Positions 1 through 11,844 of a stretch of 64,000 nt of DNA are shown piece after piece; within the stretch, counting starts at the first letter, position 1; every line of letters begins with the position of its first letter. The position numbers and the translations under genes were made by a program. A model generated the notes under the pieces. That model did no database searches. It saw nothing but the letters and a program-made list of their open reading frames with translations, and was not told the DNA's origin. The stretch comes from Scilla litardierei (lineage: Eukaryota; Streptophyta; Magnoliopsida; Asparagales; Asparagaceae), in contig CM061142.1 of NCBI GenBank assembly GCA_030789695.1, positions 279,861,043-279,925,042 on the forward strand. The letters are read 5' to 3'.

Positions 1-356
1 TCTAAGATGCGGGTCTGCTCAAGTGAAACCTTCTACCGCGTGTGATCGGTTTGGAGGCGGGTGTCGGCTCGGGCAGATCAGTTCGAAGGTGCGAGGCGGC
101 TCGGGTGGATCGAGTCAAGGCGGTTCGGCTACGAGGAGCGTCAGAAGCCGTTGCGGTACATCTTGCCCGTCCCAGGGTTGAGATTGTCAGATCCGCCCCA
201 AGCTGGCATAGATCGGGCTAGATTCTGGCTCTCTCAGAGCCTAGCTAATTTGTTTAGCTAGCTTGCTTATTTTTCTGCTGTGCTTTATGCCTCTGTGGTC
301 CGTCCGACTTAGGACGGACACCGATTTGAGCTCTGAGCGTCCGACAAAACCCTGCA
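1..356 (+). repeat. 3' end of the 5' LTR of a non-autonomous Copia-type element
   Basis: This stretch is a direct repeat of about 6353-6781, with about 12 differences in the first 188 bp counted by eye. It ends in CA at 356 and is followed at once by a tRNA-iMet-type primer-binding site, so it is the R/U5 end of a 5' LTR whose start lies outside the window. It lacks a 71-bp segment present in the right LTR (6540-6610). The 66-codon open frame inside it is not a gene. Confidence 0.88.
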
Positions 357-357
357 G

Positions 358-370
358 TGGTCTCGGAGCC
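358..370 (+). other. Primer-binding site (tRNA-iMet type)
   Basis: TGGTCTCGGAGCC differs at two positions from the TGGTATCAGAGCC site used by most plant Copia elements. It lies directly after the LTR end at 356, where reverse transcription would be primed. Confidence 0.8.
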
Positions 371-2334
371 TCGTCATGCTTGTATATCTTGACTTGCGAC
401 ATTTTTTAAATTATTAAAATTGCTTGTTTTTGAACATGCATATTTTTAACTTTATGTTAACATTGGTTAAACATTTTTTGTGTTCTAAAAATTGTTTTTA
501 TAACATGAAAATTTTTTGGGGGACGTTTTAAATTTTATGTGATAAATTTAATAAGTCTTCTAGTTTTAAAATGCTTTTAAAAATTTTATTTTATGAGATA
601 AAATAATTTTAGTAAGCATTCTAAAGGATTTAAAGGTTATGTAACGTTAAGAAAAAATTTTGTTTCATGAGATGATATTAAATATTTGTTTCTTTTAGTT
701 ACATAAAATTTGAAAGTTTTTTAACTTTATCTGAAAATTTTAAAATTGATTTCAAACGATTTTAAAAATTTTTTAAAATTATTTTGTAGTATATGTAACA
801 TAAAGAAAAATTTTATTTTCATGAGATGGAATTATAAATTTATTTCTCTTACTTACATATAGTTTTGAAGATTATTTTATGTGATAATTTAATCTTAAAA
901 ATGTTTCGTTAATTTTAAAGCTTAGGTTTGAATTTAAAATTATTTGATAATTTTATGAAACCTAATTTTATGTGATAAAAGTACTTCAAGCTTTAAAATT
1001 TTAGATCTCAAAATTTAAGTGTTAAATTTTAGATTTGCAAGTTATTTATTTATGTTGTAGATAATCTTAACTTGCATGTTCTTTTTACATGTCACTTTAT
1101 TGAACCTTTAATTTATGTGATTAAATAGTTGGTTTATGTTTAATGGACATGATGAATAAATTATTCATGAACCCTTTAGGTTAGCCATTAATTGATTAAA
1201 AGTTTATAAGATAAATTTTTAATGACTAGTGACATGCTACGTTTTAAATAAACAAATACAACATCGAAACCTAATACCAGATTAGGGTAGTCCCTTTGAT
1301 TGACAATCATTATCATAAATTGTTTAAATAATGATTATCATTAAATGACTAATTTTGTAAAATTTTGTAATTGTTTTATTAAAATCCTAAAAAGATTGGG
1401 GTAGCACGATGAACAAAACGAACCTTATATTTGATAAGGATCTAATAAAAGTTGTTCAATAAATCCATAAAATTTCAAATTTTAGGATCCACTAGTTGAT
1501 AAGGATTAATTAGTATTAAAAGCAATTTAGTTGATGGATGAACATAGAATTGATGAACCTCCTTCAATGGATCAAGATGTCGGTCAATGTGCTTGGCTAA
1601 GTTTGCTGGACCACCCTTGCTAGTCTAGGGGTTAATTGGTCCTGACTTAGTCAATCCCTAGCCGCGTCCGCTAGACCGCAAGGAGTCGAATCATGAATGT
1701 ATAAGTCCATTGACTATACCTAAGTCAAATACGATAATAATATTTTTCAAGATAAATCGTAGCCCTCCTTGTTTTAGGAGTTGGCAACTGTAAGACCCGT
1801 GTTACGGTTGTTAAGCTACACTCAAGCTGTGACATGTCAATCTTATAGAAACCAATTTCTTGATAAAATCTTGACCTGACCCAAACCGTCGTCTCGTGCA
1901 TGCACCGAGCGCCGGCGTAAGTCTAACCAAAGATGTAGTCTAAGACCTGACCCAAACCGACCTGTCGTGGATACACCGAGCGCAGGGGCAAGTCAGGCTA
2001 GACGCAAAAATAAGGGTACGACTAGGCTAGCCACTGTGATTTGGATGAGCACACTCATGATCACAAATGACTAGGGGTAAAAATCAATAGGGAATCATAT
2101 TTAATATTATTGACGATGAGTTCGTCTACCGACTGCAGAGTCGGACAACTTGTTGAGACACACTCAAGGTTGTCAGACTCAGGGTAGTTGGATCCCTCTC
2201 CCAGAAATGTTATTGTATAATAAACTGTTTATTATTATGGCTTTAATAAATTTAGTGAGAGAATATAGTTTTATTAAAAACCATTGAAACTATACAACGA
2301 ACATATACTGACTAAGTATCTACTAAATTGCAGA
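371..2334 (+). other. Non-coding leader of the non-autonomous element
   Basis: About 1.96 kb between PBS and gag. The first 1.1 kb is very AT-rich with repeated TTTTAAAATTT-like patches, and 1560-2200 is of mixed composition. Two similar segments occur at about 1871-1925 and 1943-1990 (both containing GACCTGACCCAAACCG and CACCGAGCGC). I see no coding potential. Long leaders are common in non-autonomous LTR elements. Confidence 0.6.
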
Positions 2335-3181
2335 ATGGATTCAAATCTAAAGTATATGATAGAGAAGAATGTGCTTGATGGAACAAACTATAAGGATTGG
2401 CTTAGAAACATTAAGTTAGTCCTTTCTCTAGCAGGGATTGGATACGTGATGTTCGAGGACCCTCTGGAAAAGCCGGACGAAGATGCAATGCCTGGGGAGA
2501 AGAAAGCCTACAAAGAGTACCAGAGGGATGCCGAGAAAGCCAGGTGCCTTACTCTGGCTTCAATGAACAATGATCTGCAACAATGATCTGCAACGGAAGC
2601 ATGACCATATGGATGTTCAAAGCATGCTTCTAAATGCAGAGGAGTTGTATGGCAAGAGCTGCCAATTTGAAGCCACGAGCAACCTCTGGGGCACTAAGAT
2701 GGAGACATGGCCCGTACAAGATCATGTGATTAAAATGATCAGGTACGTGGAAGACGTCGCCTAGTTAGGTTTTGTCCTGGACAATGAGATGTCCATGGAC
2801 ATCATCCTTAGGTCTTTAACCCCAGCCTTCAAGTCTTTCATTACTGATTTCATTATGAACAGTATTGAAACGGAGCTTCCTGGTCTCCTCAACATGCTTA
2901 GACAGTTTGAGGAAATCGAGAAGAAATCGACTGCATTGGTTGTTGGCTCTGCTTCTTCAGACCAGCTGAAAGGCAAGGGTAAGAAGAGGCAGGTCCCACA
3001 ACCAGCCAAGGTGAAGAAAGGTAAGAAAAAGGCGAAAGGGGCCTCGTCAAAATCCGAGTGCTTCCACTGCCATATGATGGGCCATTGGAAGAGGAACTGC
3101 AAGGTTTACCTTGCAGAAAAGAAGAAGGGGCATACGTATGCCTCTACCTCAGGTACAAAAATTAAATTCAATAAAGCATAA
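2335..3181 (+). pseudogene. Copia-type gag, disrupted
   Basis: This encoded the nucleocapsid polyprotein that would package the element RNA. The ATG at 2335 starts a Copia gag N-terminus (DGTNYKDWLRNIKLVL, UBN2/DUF4219-like). A 13-bp tandem duplication (AATGATCTGCAAC twice, about 2568-2595) shifts the frame and brings in TGA at 2584. The gag frame resumes from about 2570 and carries TAG at 2762. After that an open frame runs to 3181, with the typical LGFVLDNE and LLNMLRQFEE segments. The zinc knuckle CFHCHMMGHWKRNC (CX2CX4HX4C, 3059-3100) is intact, preceded by a lysine-rich stretch. No protease, integrase or RT follows before the right LTR. Confidence 0.85.
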
Positions 3182-4418
3182 TTATTTCCATAAATGCTTT
3201 ATCACATAGTATGAGATACTAAAACATCTGTGTAATGTATACAGGTGGCTGATATGAAGCAGAGGTTGGAAGAAGTTCCGAGGATGGTCGGCATCTGAGC
3301 AATCGTTGCTGCTGGGGCCGTGCGAGGACTTCAAGAGACATGAAGAAGAAGAAGCTGATACTTATTTCCGTTTATGAATAAAATGTATCGTTCCTTAAGT
3401 TAAAACAATGATTGAGTGTTTAACACTCAACGTTTATTTGGATAAACAAATTATGATTCATTTTTATGAATCCATTGCTTTAATACATGTCTCAGGAAAT
3501 GTGCTTCTTTTGAAATTGTGATTTGTTGCGAATGGCTTAAATTTCTGTGAATGTGGCTATCTGAGTTGGTTACATAAATTCTCGAGCTGTGATGCAGAGC
3601 TTTAGAAAATTTTAATTGTTTGGAGCTAACATAATATTATAGCCAGTCGATAGTTAAATATAAGTTACATGAGCGTATGAATTGTGTGTGATCACAATTA
3701 TACGCATGTTAAGATTAATTCTTAAATAAACTACATTTGATTCTTAAAGAGTTATTATTAAATGTAGTTAAGCGAAATGAACAGTGTAGGATGTTTGACT
3801 GATCAAGTCAACATCAAGATTCCTTGAACCGATCTTGATATGACTCATTCGTCAAACCGAACCTAACACTGGTACGTTCCATCTAAGCACTTATCAATTG
3901 GTTATGGTCATCATATATATAGTCTAAATATGATTTAGATATATAATTGAAGTACTTAACCAGATAATTCTTAAAGTCAGTGGGAGCTAGCTCATATACT
4001 TAGTTCCGGTTTCTCGGCCTAAGTAAAAAAGGTTTCCAACTTATTTGAATCATCTATATAAGACATTGAATCAAAATAGTTTTGATTTAATCGAATATAT
4101 ATAGACTTAATGTGTCACTTATGTACTTGACATACTGACACAAAATAATTGGAATGAGCTGCGACTGACTTATAGAAATGTTAGACCCTGCATCTAGATT
4201 GTATGAGCTAATTGTTAGCTATACAAAGAAAAGAAAATTGATCCAAATCATTTTTCCTAGGATCAACCTTGTGTGATCATGAGATGTATAAATAAAAATC
4301 CATTAAAATGCATTATAGATACTCGTTAGTAAATCCACTATTAGGTTTGACATATGATGGTCCAATGTGACTGATATGCTATGACGGTATGAGATACCGA
4401 GATAAATAGCCTAAGTGC
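3182..4418 (+). other. Non-coding segment in place of pol
   Basis: A complete Copia element would have protease, integrase, RT and RNase H here, about 3.5 kb. Instead there are 1.24 kb of AT-rich sequence with no frame or motif resembling pol. The gag frame stops at 3181 and the next recognisable landmark is the polypurine tract. This absence makes the element non-autonomous. Confidence 0.7.
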
Positions 4419-4428
4419 AAGTGGGAGA
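4419..4428 (+). other. Polypurine tract
   Basis: AAGTGGGAGA, in the form typical of plant Copia elements, directly precedes the inferred start of the right LTR. It would prime plus-strand DNA synthesis. Confidence 0.65.
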
Positions 4429-6781
4429 TATAGGAGGATATATGCCCATAAGGCGATTTATCCTAAGTGTATGTCTTGTTAAATATAATATATGGTATCC
4501 ATTATCCTAAGTATGAATTCGGATGAATAATATACTTAGATAATGTCCATAGACTTATAGTTAGGTTCATACGTATTCAGATAAGACCTCGATTATGAGT
4601 AGTAAACGACCGAATAGAAACTTAAGTCTTAAACGATTCGTGGTCATAGATGTGTCGAGAACTGGATATCGGCACATCGGAGAGACCACTGTGTATTTGT
4701 CTTACCTTAGGGTAATGATGATCTCATAGTCATTCGACTTGGTGAAGCCAGAGACGAGACACATGTGTTCATTGGAGAATGAGTTCACTGAACGACCAAC
4801 ATAGAGTTATTATATGGTTAACTTTAACTAAACTGTCTATAGTAACTCTAGGGTGATTATAGGTAAGGTGGTCATTAAGACCTGAAGTTATTTGCACGAA
4901 CCTGTGAGTGAACAATGTCGCTTAGACCTATGATCTAGCTTCGAGGCTAGGCATGCTGAAAGATCTTAACTTGGGTTACACCTGAAGCTCTCGACGCGAG
5001 TAGATGACTAAGATGGGATTCGTCTCTTCCGTTAAAGGGAAGTTAGTGTCACAGGCTCAGTACGGTCTTTGTGTTAATCCTCGGCCGGGGTACATTGTAA
5101 GATGTACAACATAAATACAACAAAGACCGCTGTATACTGACCAATGTTGTCTAATGTGGTTGACAGTAAACCATACACTAGGCCAACAGGGACACAGTCT
5201 TGACGAAGAGACTATAACTAACGGTATTCATCACTGACACAGCCAAAGTGAACCCAACGATACTTTTGACAATGGGTCGATCACGTTATGATGATTCTGA
5301 AACAGGGACGACAATTGCTGCTCGTGGTGACCGTCGTCTAGGGGTTTCGAGCCCCAACTTGTAGTAAGGTCAGGCTGTAGGGTCTCACACCGAGTAGCGT
5401 TCGTGTCTTAGTAATAGGAAGATTAATGAGAGAAATTCATTCGTTGAAATGGAATAGTTAATGTTCACAAGCTAATTGTGAGACTAAGTCGTAGATGCAA
5501 TAGGGACAATGTTGCACTTGATGCAAACAAAGATTAAACATGTCGTAAATTGGTTACGACAATATTTATAGAAAAAAGCATTGGAAAGGGTTACTGGTTG
5601 ACGGAATCGTCCCGGTCTAAACAAAGGTTCTAACCGCGTCCAAATCGGAGCTCAAACAAGCCCAGAAACGCAAAAACAGTCCGAGGCAAAGTGGGTTAGA
5701 CCCACTTGGGCTAATGGGTACATCCGCAAGGGGTAAAGGGGCGCAACCCGCTGAAAACAGCGGGCGCGCGCGCCCGCTGCTTAACGGGCGCGGCCCGCTG
5801 GTTGCAGCCAGCCGGCCCCCCGCCCGCCCAATGCCTTGGGCGAGTGCGTCCGCTAAGCCTAGCGGACGCGCCGACAACTTAAGTTAATAGGGTTTTTTGG
5901 AACCCCTTTTGACGGCTACGAAAATTGATTTTTTGCCCATCTTTGGGCAATTGTTTGAGGGGTCAAACGAAGTCGAAATTCGTCGCCGTTCGTTCCTACG
6001 CGTTCACCATTCGAAGCCCTTCAAATTGATATCGTGTTTGCTGTCTAAAGTTTAATGAATGAAGAGAATTAATTCGTTGAAGTTGGCCTTTACGAAAGGC
6101 TTACTAACTTCAATTAAGCTAAATTAGCTAAATTAATTTCTCTTCTATTTGTTATTTGTCAAGAGAGGTGCCGACTCCCTATATAAATAGGGGTGCACTC
6201 TCTTCATTGAAAAATGCACCAAGTCTTCGATCGAGTAGCTCCAGATTTTAGAGCAAGCTTGATCTGCGACTTAAACTATTCTTTCTCTCTTCTTCCTATT
6301 CTCCCAACTAGTCCTAGCAAGACTACGAAGTGGGTTTGGATTCGGATCCAGACGTCTAAGACGCGGGTCTGCTCAAGTGAAACCTTCTACTGCCTGTGAT
6401 CGGCTTGGAGGCGGGTGTCGGCTCGGACAGATTGGTTCGAAGGTGCGAGGCAGCTCGGGTGGATCGAGTCAAGGTGGTTCGGCTACGAGGAGCGTCAGAA
6501 GCCGGTGCGATACATCTTGCCCGCCCCAGGGTTGAGATTCCGGGTAAATTCTCTAAGTAATTTTAGTATAATTTAATTTCGTCGCAGTAGGATAGATCCC
6601 TCTTAGGATGGTCAGATCCACCCCAAGTTGGCATAGATCGGGCTAGGTTCTGGCTTTTTCAGAGCCTAGCTAAATTGTGTAACTAGCTTGCTTATTTTTC
6701 TGCTGTGCTTTATGCCTCTGTGGTCCGCCCGACTTAGCACAGACACAGATCTGAGCTCTTAGGGTCCGCCAAAACCCTACA
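4429..6781 (+). repeat. 3' LTR (about 2.35 kb) of the non-autonomous Copia-type element
   Basis: The right end is fixed at 6781 (…CCCTACA) by alignment with the left LTR end (…CCCTGCA at 356). The left end is inferred from the polypurine tract; it starts TATAGG rather than TG, so it may have mutated or be slightly misplaced. A GC-rich patch lies at 5750-5870. The segment 6540-6610 is absent from the left LTR. A target-site duplication cannot be checked because the left end lies outside the window. Confidence 0.75.
6180..6190 (+). promoter_or_regulatory. TATA box of the LTR promoter
   Basis: TATATAAATAG lies about 600 bp before the LTR end, as expected for the U3/R boundary. The left copy of this region lies outside the window. 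Confidence 0.6.
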
Positions 6782-8463
6782 CTGAGCTGGTGCCTTATTA
6801 GCAGTTGAGATGGGACTCTTGGTTGGAAGAACTAGGGTGGGATGCTGATAGTTGGAGGTGATACGATCTTCGATCGACCTACGAGCGACCGTTGGGTCAA
6901 TCGTTCGAGGCTGAAGGGCTTAATTTCGACCTTCGATGTTGGATGGCGATCGTCGATCTGCACCACATGGAGTCGTTAGGGGGGTCGGATCTGGATTCTG
7001 ACACAAATCCCATCCGATGCTTAAGTTAGTAGGGAACTTATGGAAGAGAGGGAGCTTGGTGTAGCTGAGATCGACCCACAGAGGTTCGTCTCTAGACTGA
7101 CGACGCAAGCTCGAATATAAGAATGATAAGAGTGAGAAGATATAGTTCTATGTATTATATCTCGTACCTTTAAGATGGAACCCCTTTACCTTCATTTGTC
7201 GGCCCATTTATAGGTAGCTCCCTCTCAATGATGTGTAACCGTCCCTCATTTATCCAGGCACGATCTTCTCCGAGATTCGAGTTAACGGCTGCCGATTTAC
7301 TCGGCCACATTAACCGTCTCTCGAATGTTGGCACTAGCCCAACGGTCGAATGACCCATTCGTCCGACCCAGTCGTAGCCTGCTTAGAGTGCGGGGGGTAA
7401 TGAGTCGTAGATGCTAAACGGGCCGGGTATGCAGATACTCAAATTGGGTTCGTACCCGTACACTAACACATATAACCACTTAATTAATATTATATTTATG
7501 ATTTACCCCCTCGGTTAAAACCCGTCATGAGCGAACCCAATTTCAACACCCTTCAACATTAAGCAGTGCGCAGGCCCCGAAAACAATTTTGCTTCGTCGC
7601 AGCAACGATTATTTGTACTTCAGGGATCTCTTCAATGATTGCAAATTCATCGAACACAGGCAGTGCGGTGCACAGCAATCTCTCCATAATTCCGTGCTCT
7701 TGATGCTACAAAAGCAAAAGCGAAACAAATCTCTGTGCATCATCGGCCAGTAACAGTTACAACAAGAAAGCTTTGCCGATTGTCGCGACAAAATACTTGA
7801 CATCCCACTACCAAAAGTCGATAAAGCAAACCGCAACTTTAAGAGAAAAATAAGGAACGAAAGATGAAAAATATGCTCTCTTTTGGAAATTTGAGGCGTC
7901 TAATTCATGCAACCACAATGATTGGTAGCCAAACTTCAATCTCCCCCAAAATGCTCGTCAATGGACGCCGAAAACCCTCGTGCAATCAAAGCCACGACGG
8001 CGATGTCATCCGCTTCCTGGTAAAACAATCCACATATCAATCACCCGTTAGAGATATGAAAGGTGTATTTATCGGATGTGTTTGCCTCGCATCTTTTAGG
8101 ATTCCATTCGGTGGCCACTAACACTAAGCTAATAAAAAGTTAACACAAGAGATATGAAGACGCCCAATAATTCTAAGCTAAAAAGAGAGATGATGGGTGG
8201 AACAATGCGTATGATCTCTCTGCGTTGCTAGTGGGCATTTTACATCAAAGTGCGTTTGCAACAAACACGGTTCCACTGCGTCGGTTCACTATTTAGCAGC
8301 AAAGCATGATGATGGGCCAGTTAACTGCGGTTACCGATCGAAATGACGAAAGCGTGCCAGGCATCACGATAACCAGCAGGCAACCTTTCTTCTATTAAGC
8401 AGTTAACATGACACATTCCTTGGGTTTAAACAAACTCATGCATCCCATGCTTTCGTTCTGATC
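6782..8463. other. Intergenic region upstream of the MATE gene
   Basis: About 1.7 kb. I recognise no protein motif on either strand. Short open frames at 6920-7108, 7170-7358, 7609-7836 and 7864-8121 lack any family signature. The last few hundred bases presumably contain the promoter of the MATE gene, but I could not place a convincing TATA box. Confidence 0.5.
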
Positions 8464-9945
8464 ATGCCAGAAGGGGGAATAGAAGCAACGCCAACCCAAC
8501 CGGCCTCGCTGGCCCCTTCTATCAAGGATGCCGTCACTCGCGAGCTCCGGGCGCAGGGAAAGATCGCCGCCCCAATGGCCGCGATGAACCTAACATGGTT
8601 CGCGAAGACCGCCATAACGACGGCATTCCTGGGCCGGCTGGGGGAGCTCCAACTCGCCGGAGGGACGCTCGGCTTCACCTTCGCCAATGTGACCGGATTC
8701 TCGGTGCTGACGGGCCTCTCCGCCGCCATGGAGCCCATATGCGGTCAAGCACATGGGGCAGGAAACCGCAAGCTCCTACACAAGACGCTCCTCATGGCCA
8801 CCATCCTGCTCCTGCTGACATCCATTCCCATCTCATTGCTGTGGCTCAACGTCGACAAGATACTGGTGGGGTTCGGGCAAAAGGGGGACATCGCCTGCCT
8901 CGCGAAGCAATACACAACATATCTTCTTCCTGATTTGGTGATAACGTCGTTCATGTGTCCTCTCAAGGCCTATTTGAGCTCGCAGGAGGTGACGCTTCCC
9001 ACCCTCTTCAGCTCGGCCGTAGCACTTGCTTTCCATGTACCCCTCAACATCTTGCTTGCAAAGGCCAAGGGGATCCAAGGTGTGGCCATGGCCATATGGT
9101 TAACCGATCTCGGCGTCATGGCCATGTTGGCGATCTACGTCTACGATATGGAAAGGAAGAGAGAAGACGGCGACGGTAATGCGTTGCGAGAGGATGGAGG
9201 GGGGTGGTGGGATCAAAAGCTCGCCGACTGGACTCAGCTGCTGAGGCTGTCGGTTCCGTGTTGCCTGACCACATGCCTGGAGTGGTGGTGCTGGGAGATT
9301 ATGGTCTTGCTGACCGGTAGGCTGCCCGATGCCCGTCGGATGGTTGCAGTAATTGCAGTGGTGCTCAACTTCGACTACCTTCTCTTCTCTGTAATGCTCT
9401 CGCTGGCTACATGCGCTTCGGTTCGCGTCTCCAACGAGCTCGGCGCAGGCCAGGCCCAGGCTGCCCAAGGTTCCGCCTATGTTTCGGTGGCCATTAGCAT
9501 TCTAGCAGGGTTCTTGGGGGCTTTGGCAACGATGTGCGCAAGAGGCCGTTGGGGGTCTCTGTTCAGCCACGACGAAGAGATTACACAGGGGGTGAGGAAG
9601 ATGATGACGGTGATGGCTCTGGTGGAGGTGGTTAACTTCCCGGTGGCCGTGTGCGGCGGTATTGTCCGAGGGACGGCGAGGCCGTGGTTGGGGATGTATG
9701 CTAACCTCGGAGGATTTTATCTTGTGGCTTTGCCCCTAGCAGTCGTTCTGGCATTCAGCGTGCGGCTAGGACTTGGTGGCCTGTTGCTGGGGTTTCTGGC
9801 TGGGTCTGCAGTCAGTGCAGTCTTGCTGGTTGTCTTTCTAGTATGCATCAACTGGGCCAAAGAGGCGGGCAAGGCCGAGAGGCTGGCGGGAGCCAGCATA
9901 CGGGTTGGAGATGGATATGAATCTGGCATTGAACACAGCCATTGA
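8464..9945 (+). CDS. MATE family efflux transporter, DETOXIFICATION 48-56-like
   Basis: A 493-residue membrane antiporter that would export organic cations, metabolites or hormones in exchange for H+ across the plasma, vacuolar or endosomal membrane. Two MatE domains are visible (about residues 38-200 and 260-423), with about 12 hydrophobic segments and a charged loop at 229-256. Family motifs include EPICGQAHGAGN (90-101), LEWWCWEIM (272-280) and RVSNELGAG (321-329). The LEWWxxEIM motif and the lack of introns fit the Arabidopsis DTX48-56 clade. Length is normal for the family. The ATG at 8464 precedes a short hydrophilic N-terminus as in relatives, and the stop is at 9943-9945. GC-rich third positions contrast with the AT-rich flanks. 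It is intact and the only convincing host gene here. The substrate cannot be told from sequence. Confidence 0.95.
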   Translation: MPEGGIEATPTQPASLAPSIKDAVTRELRAQGKIAAPMAAMNLTWFAKTAITTAFLGRLGELQLAGGTLGFTFANVTGFSVLTGLSAAMEPICGQAHGAGNRKLLHKTLLMATILLLLTSIPISLLWLNVDKILVGFGQKGDIACLAKQYTTYLLPDLVITSFMCPLKAYLSSQEVTLPTLFSSAVALAFHVPLNILLAKAKGIQGVAMAIWLTDLGVMAMLAIYVYDMERKREDGDGNALREDGGGWWDQKLADWTQLLRLSVPCCLTTCLEWWCWEIMVLLTGRLPDARRMVAVIAVVLNFDYLLFSVMLSLATCASVRVSNELGAGQAQAAQGSAYVSVAISILAGFLGALATMCARGRWGSLFSHDEEITQGVRKMMTVMALVEVVNFPVAVCGGIVRGTARPWLGMYANLGGFYLVALPLAVVLAFSVRLGLGGLLLGFLAGSAVSAVLLVVFLVCINWAKEAGKAERLAGASIRVGDGYESGIEHSH

Positions 9946-10627
9946 ACTGTCAATCTGCCGGGGGATCATGATGTATGGTATAAATGAAGTCCAACAGGGA
10001 TGGCTATAAAGATCAGCAAGACGACACTGCGCGTGCATTCGAACTATGGGAAGCATCAATTCGGATTGTATCCTCCTGCATTCCATATTCAGTATGCACC
10101 GAGGCATTTTGTAGATGAAGAGATGTCGCACCTAGAACGTATATCCTTTGAATCAGTAACCTGCGCCTTAACAGCATTTGCACAGAGGATCTGGAATTAT
10201 AGAATCGGCAGAGCTACTAATGGATGATAGATCTTTAGACCAACCAAGCTTTTATTATCAACCATATTAATGTCAGATCCATGTCACAAGTATATCTAAG
10301 GTGCAGTTCCTTATAGGACTTGTAGTTGTGACGGCGGCCTGAATGCTATCGCAGTAATCTAACACAACATAATTGTCACGTTCCGCTTCCCAAAATCCTA
10401 AGTGAAAGAGGGATGCCAAGTCCATAGCATACTGGGAGTTCCTCTCTTCGACATAAGTGCAGACACGACATAAGTGCAAACACGTCTAGACGAATTCCTA
10501 GGTCTGTCTGCTTCTAACTACTAATGAGCAATGTGACAACAATTCTAAGGCTAGAAAAATATAGACATGGAATGTAACAAGGGATGCAAACGAATGACTG
10601 AATGAAATCGTAGAGAAAGGTAGGTAC
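9946..10627. other. Region downstream of the MATE gene
   Basis: The first part should be the 3' UTR. No further coding or repeat structure is recognised before the gypsy insertion. The two small open frames here lack family motifs. Confidence 0.5.
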
Positions 10628-10632
10628 TCTAA
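10628..10632. other. Target-site duplication (left) of the gypsy element
   Basis: TCTAA immediately before the left LTR (TGTTACG…). The same five bases follow the right LTR at 38570-38574. Confidence 0.9.
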
Positions 10633-11809
10633 TGTTACGACCAGAAGATCGTGATAGTCCGACCTTCCGCCCTAAACCACCGAAGTGCCCCGTTGGCTCG
10701 TCCCTCCCGAACGGGCGGCCAGCCCAGTAACGGGGCGCCCATCGCCCGAACTTTAGAGGCCTGTAGGGCGCCAGTCGACCTGAAAGTCCGACACTACAGG
10801 GAGATGGGCGCACCTTGCCTTGCCCACTGACAGAGGCGCTTAACCGCTCTTGCTCGGTCCGCCAGGAACAGCGCGCACGAGGCACGCCCGGACAGCGCAG
10901 TCTCGGATGTTGACAGAGGCGCACCCGTCCCCCCGGCTATCCAGGATCCACACCCAAAAATGTGCGGCCGGGACGCACGTCCACTGCAGGTCGGCCCGGA
11001 GGCTCGTCAGGGGCCCTGCCAATGGGAGGCGCTCCACCGGATCCTTAGCTCATCGGACACGACAAACAAACTAGTACAATGACACAACTGACACTTACTC
11101 CGCCCGACCACCTGACAAAGCACCCCCTGGCTGCCGCGCCCCATGACACTTAATGCTTTCGGCCCTGACACCCTGACAAAAGCGCCCCGGGCAGCTGCGC
11201 CGTCTGACAAAAGCGTGGTTGACACTCCTGTTCATGACATCCTCGTCCGAAGCTTCCGCTGATAGCGAGGCCAGCTTAGCACGTAGAGTCAGCATGCCAG
11301 GTCAGTCTCACCTACCCACCTACCGTCAGGTATAAATACCCCTTCGCCTCCGACGGTGAAGGGGTTGGCAAATTTACTTTCCATTCTCATTACTCACGCA
11401 CAAGCGCAAAGGTTGTCCATATCTTTGTTCTTCCACTCATAGCTCGTCACGTACGGTCGACTCACCCATAGTCCGACCTGCGCGCCTAGCCCCCGCTTTA
11501 AGTCCTATTACTGACTTAGGCATCGGAGAGGCTAAGGGTTGGACCCCAATCCGGCCTTTCTGACGAGTTGCTCCTTGCGCAGGTTAGCTCATCATCACCG
11601 GTCGTGCTCGCCCTCCACCTAGGCAGTCCGGCCCCTTCTCTGCATCCTTTCGGATTTGATACAGTGGTCAGCTTCCGCAACAAGCTTAGCCTCATAAACT
11701 CACTAATCACCTGTCAAATAGCCTACCCTAATTCCGTCATTAGCTTAACCATCGTGCCCTTGGTTCTCCATAATACAAATTCATTGTACGCGAGTTCTAC
11801 CCTGCAACA
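10633..11809 (+). repeat. 5' LTR of the gypsy element
   Basis: It begins TGTTACGACC and ends GCAACA, repeating at 37390-38569. A TATA box lies at 11331. Short open frames in it on both strands are not genes. Confidence 0.93.
11331..11340 (+). promoter_or_regulatory. TATA box of the gypsy 5' LTR
   Basis: TATAAATACC in a pyrimidine-rich context. It is conserved in the right LTR at 38091-38100. Confidence 0.7.
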
Positions 11810-11810
11810 A

Positions 11811-11828
11811 TTGGCGCCGTCTGTGGGA
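11811..11828 (+). other. Primer-binding site of the gypsy element
   Basis: TTGGCGCCGTCTGTGGGA, one base after the LTR end. This is the usual PBS/leader of many plant Ty3/gypsy elements. Confidence 0.85.
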
Positions 11829-11844
11829 ACGAACGGTCACACCC

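Noticed and set aside
61..261. 66-codon frame at the window start
   Set aside because: It lies within the R/U5 part of an LTR, and the corresponding frame is not kept in the other LTR.
8436..9953. Several open frames overlapping the MATE gene in other frames and on the minus strand
   Set aside because: Shadows caused by high third-position GC; none has a recognisable motif.
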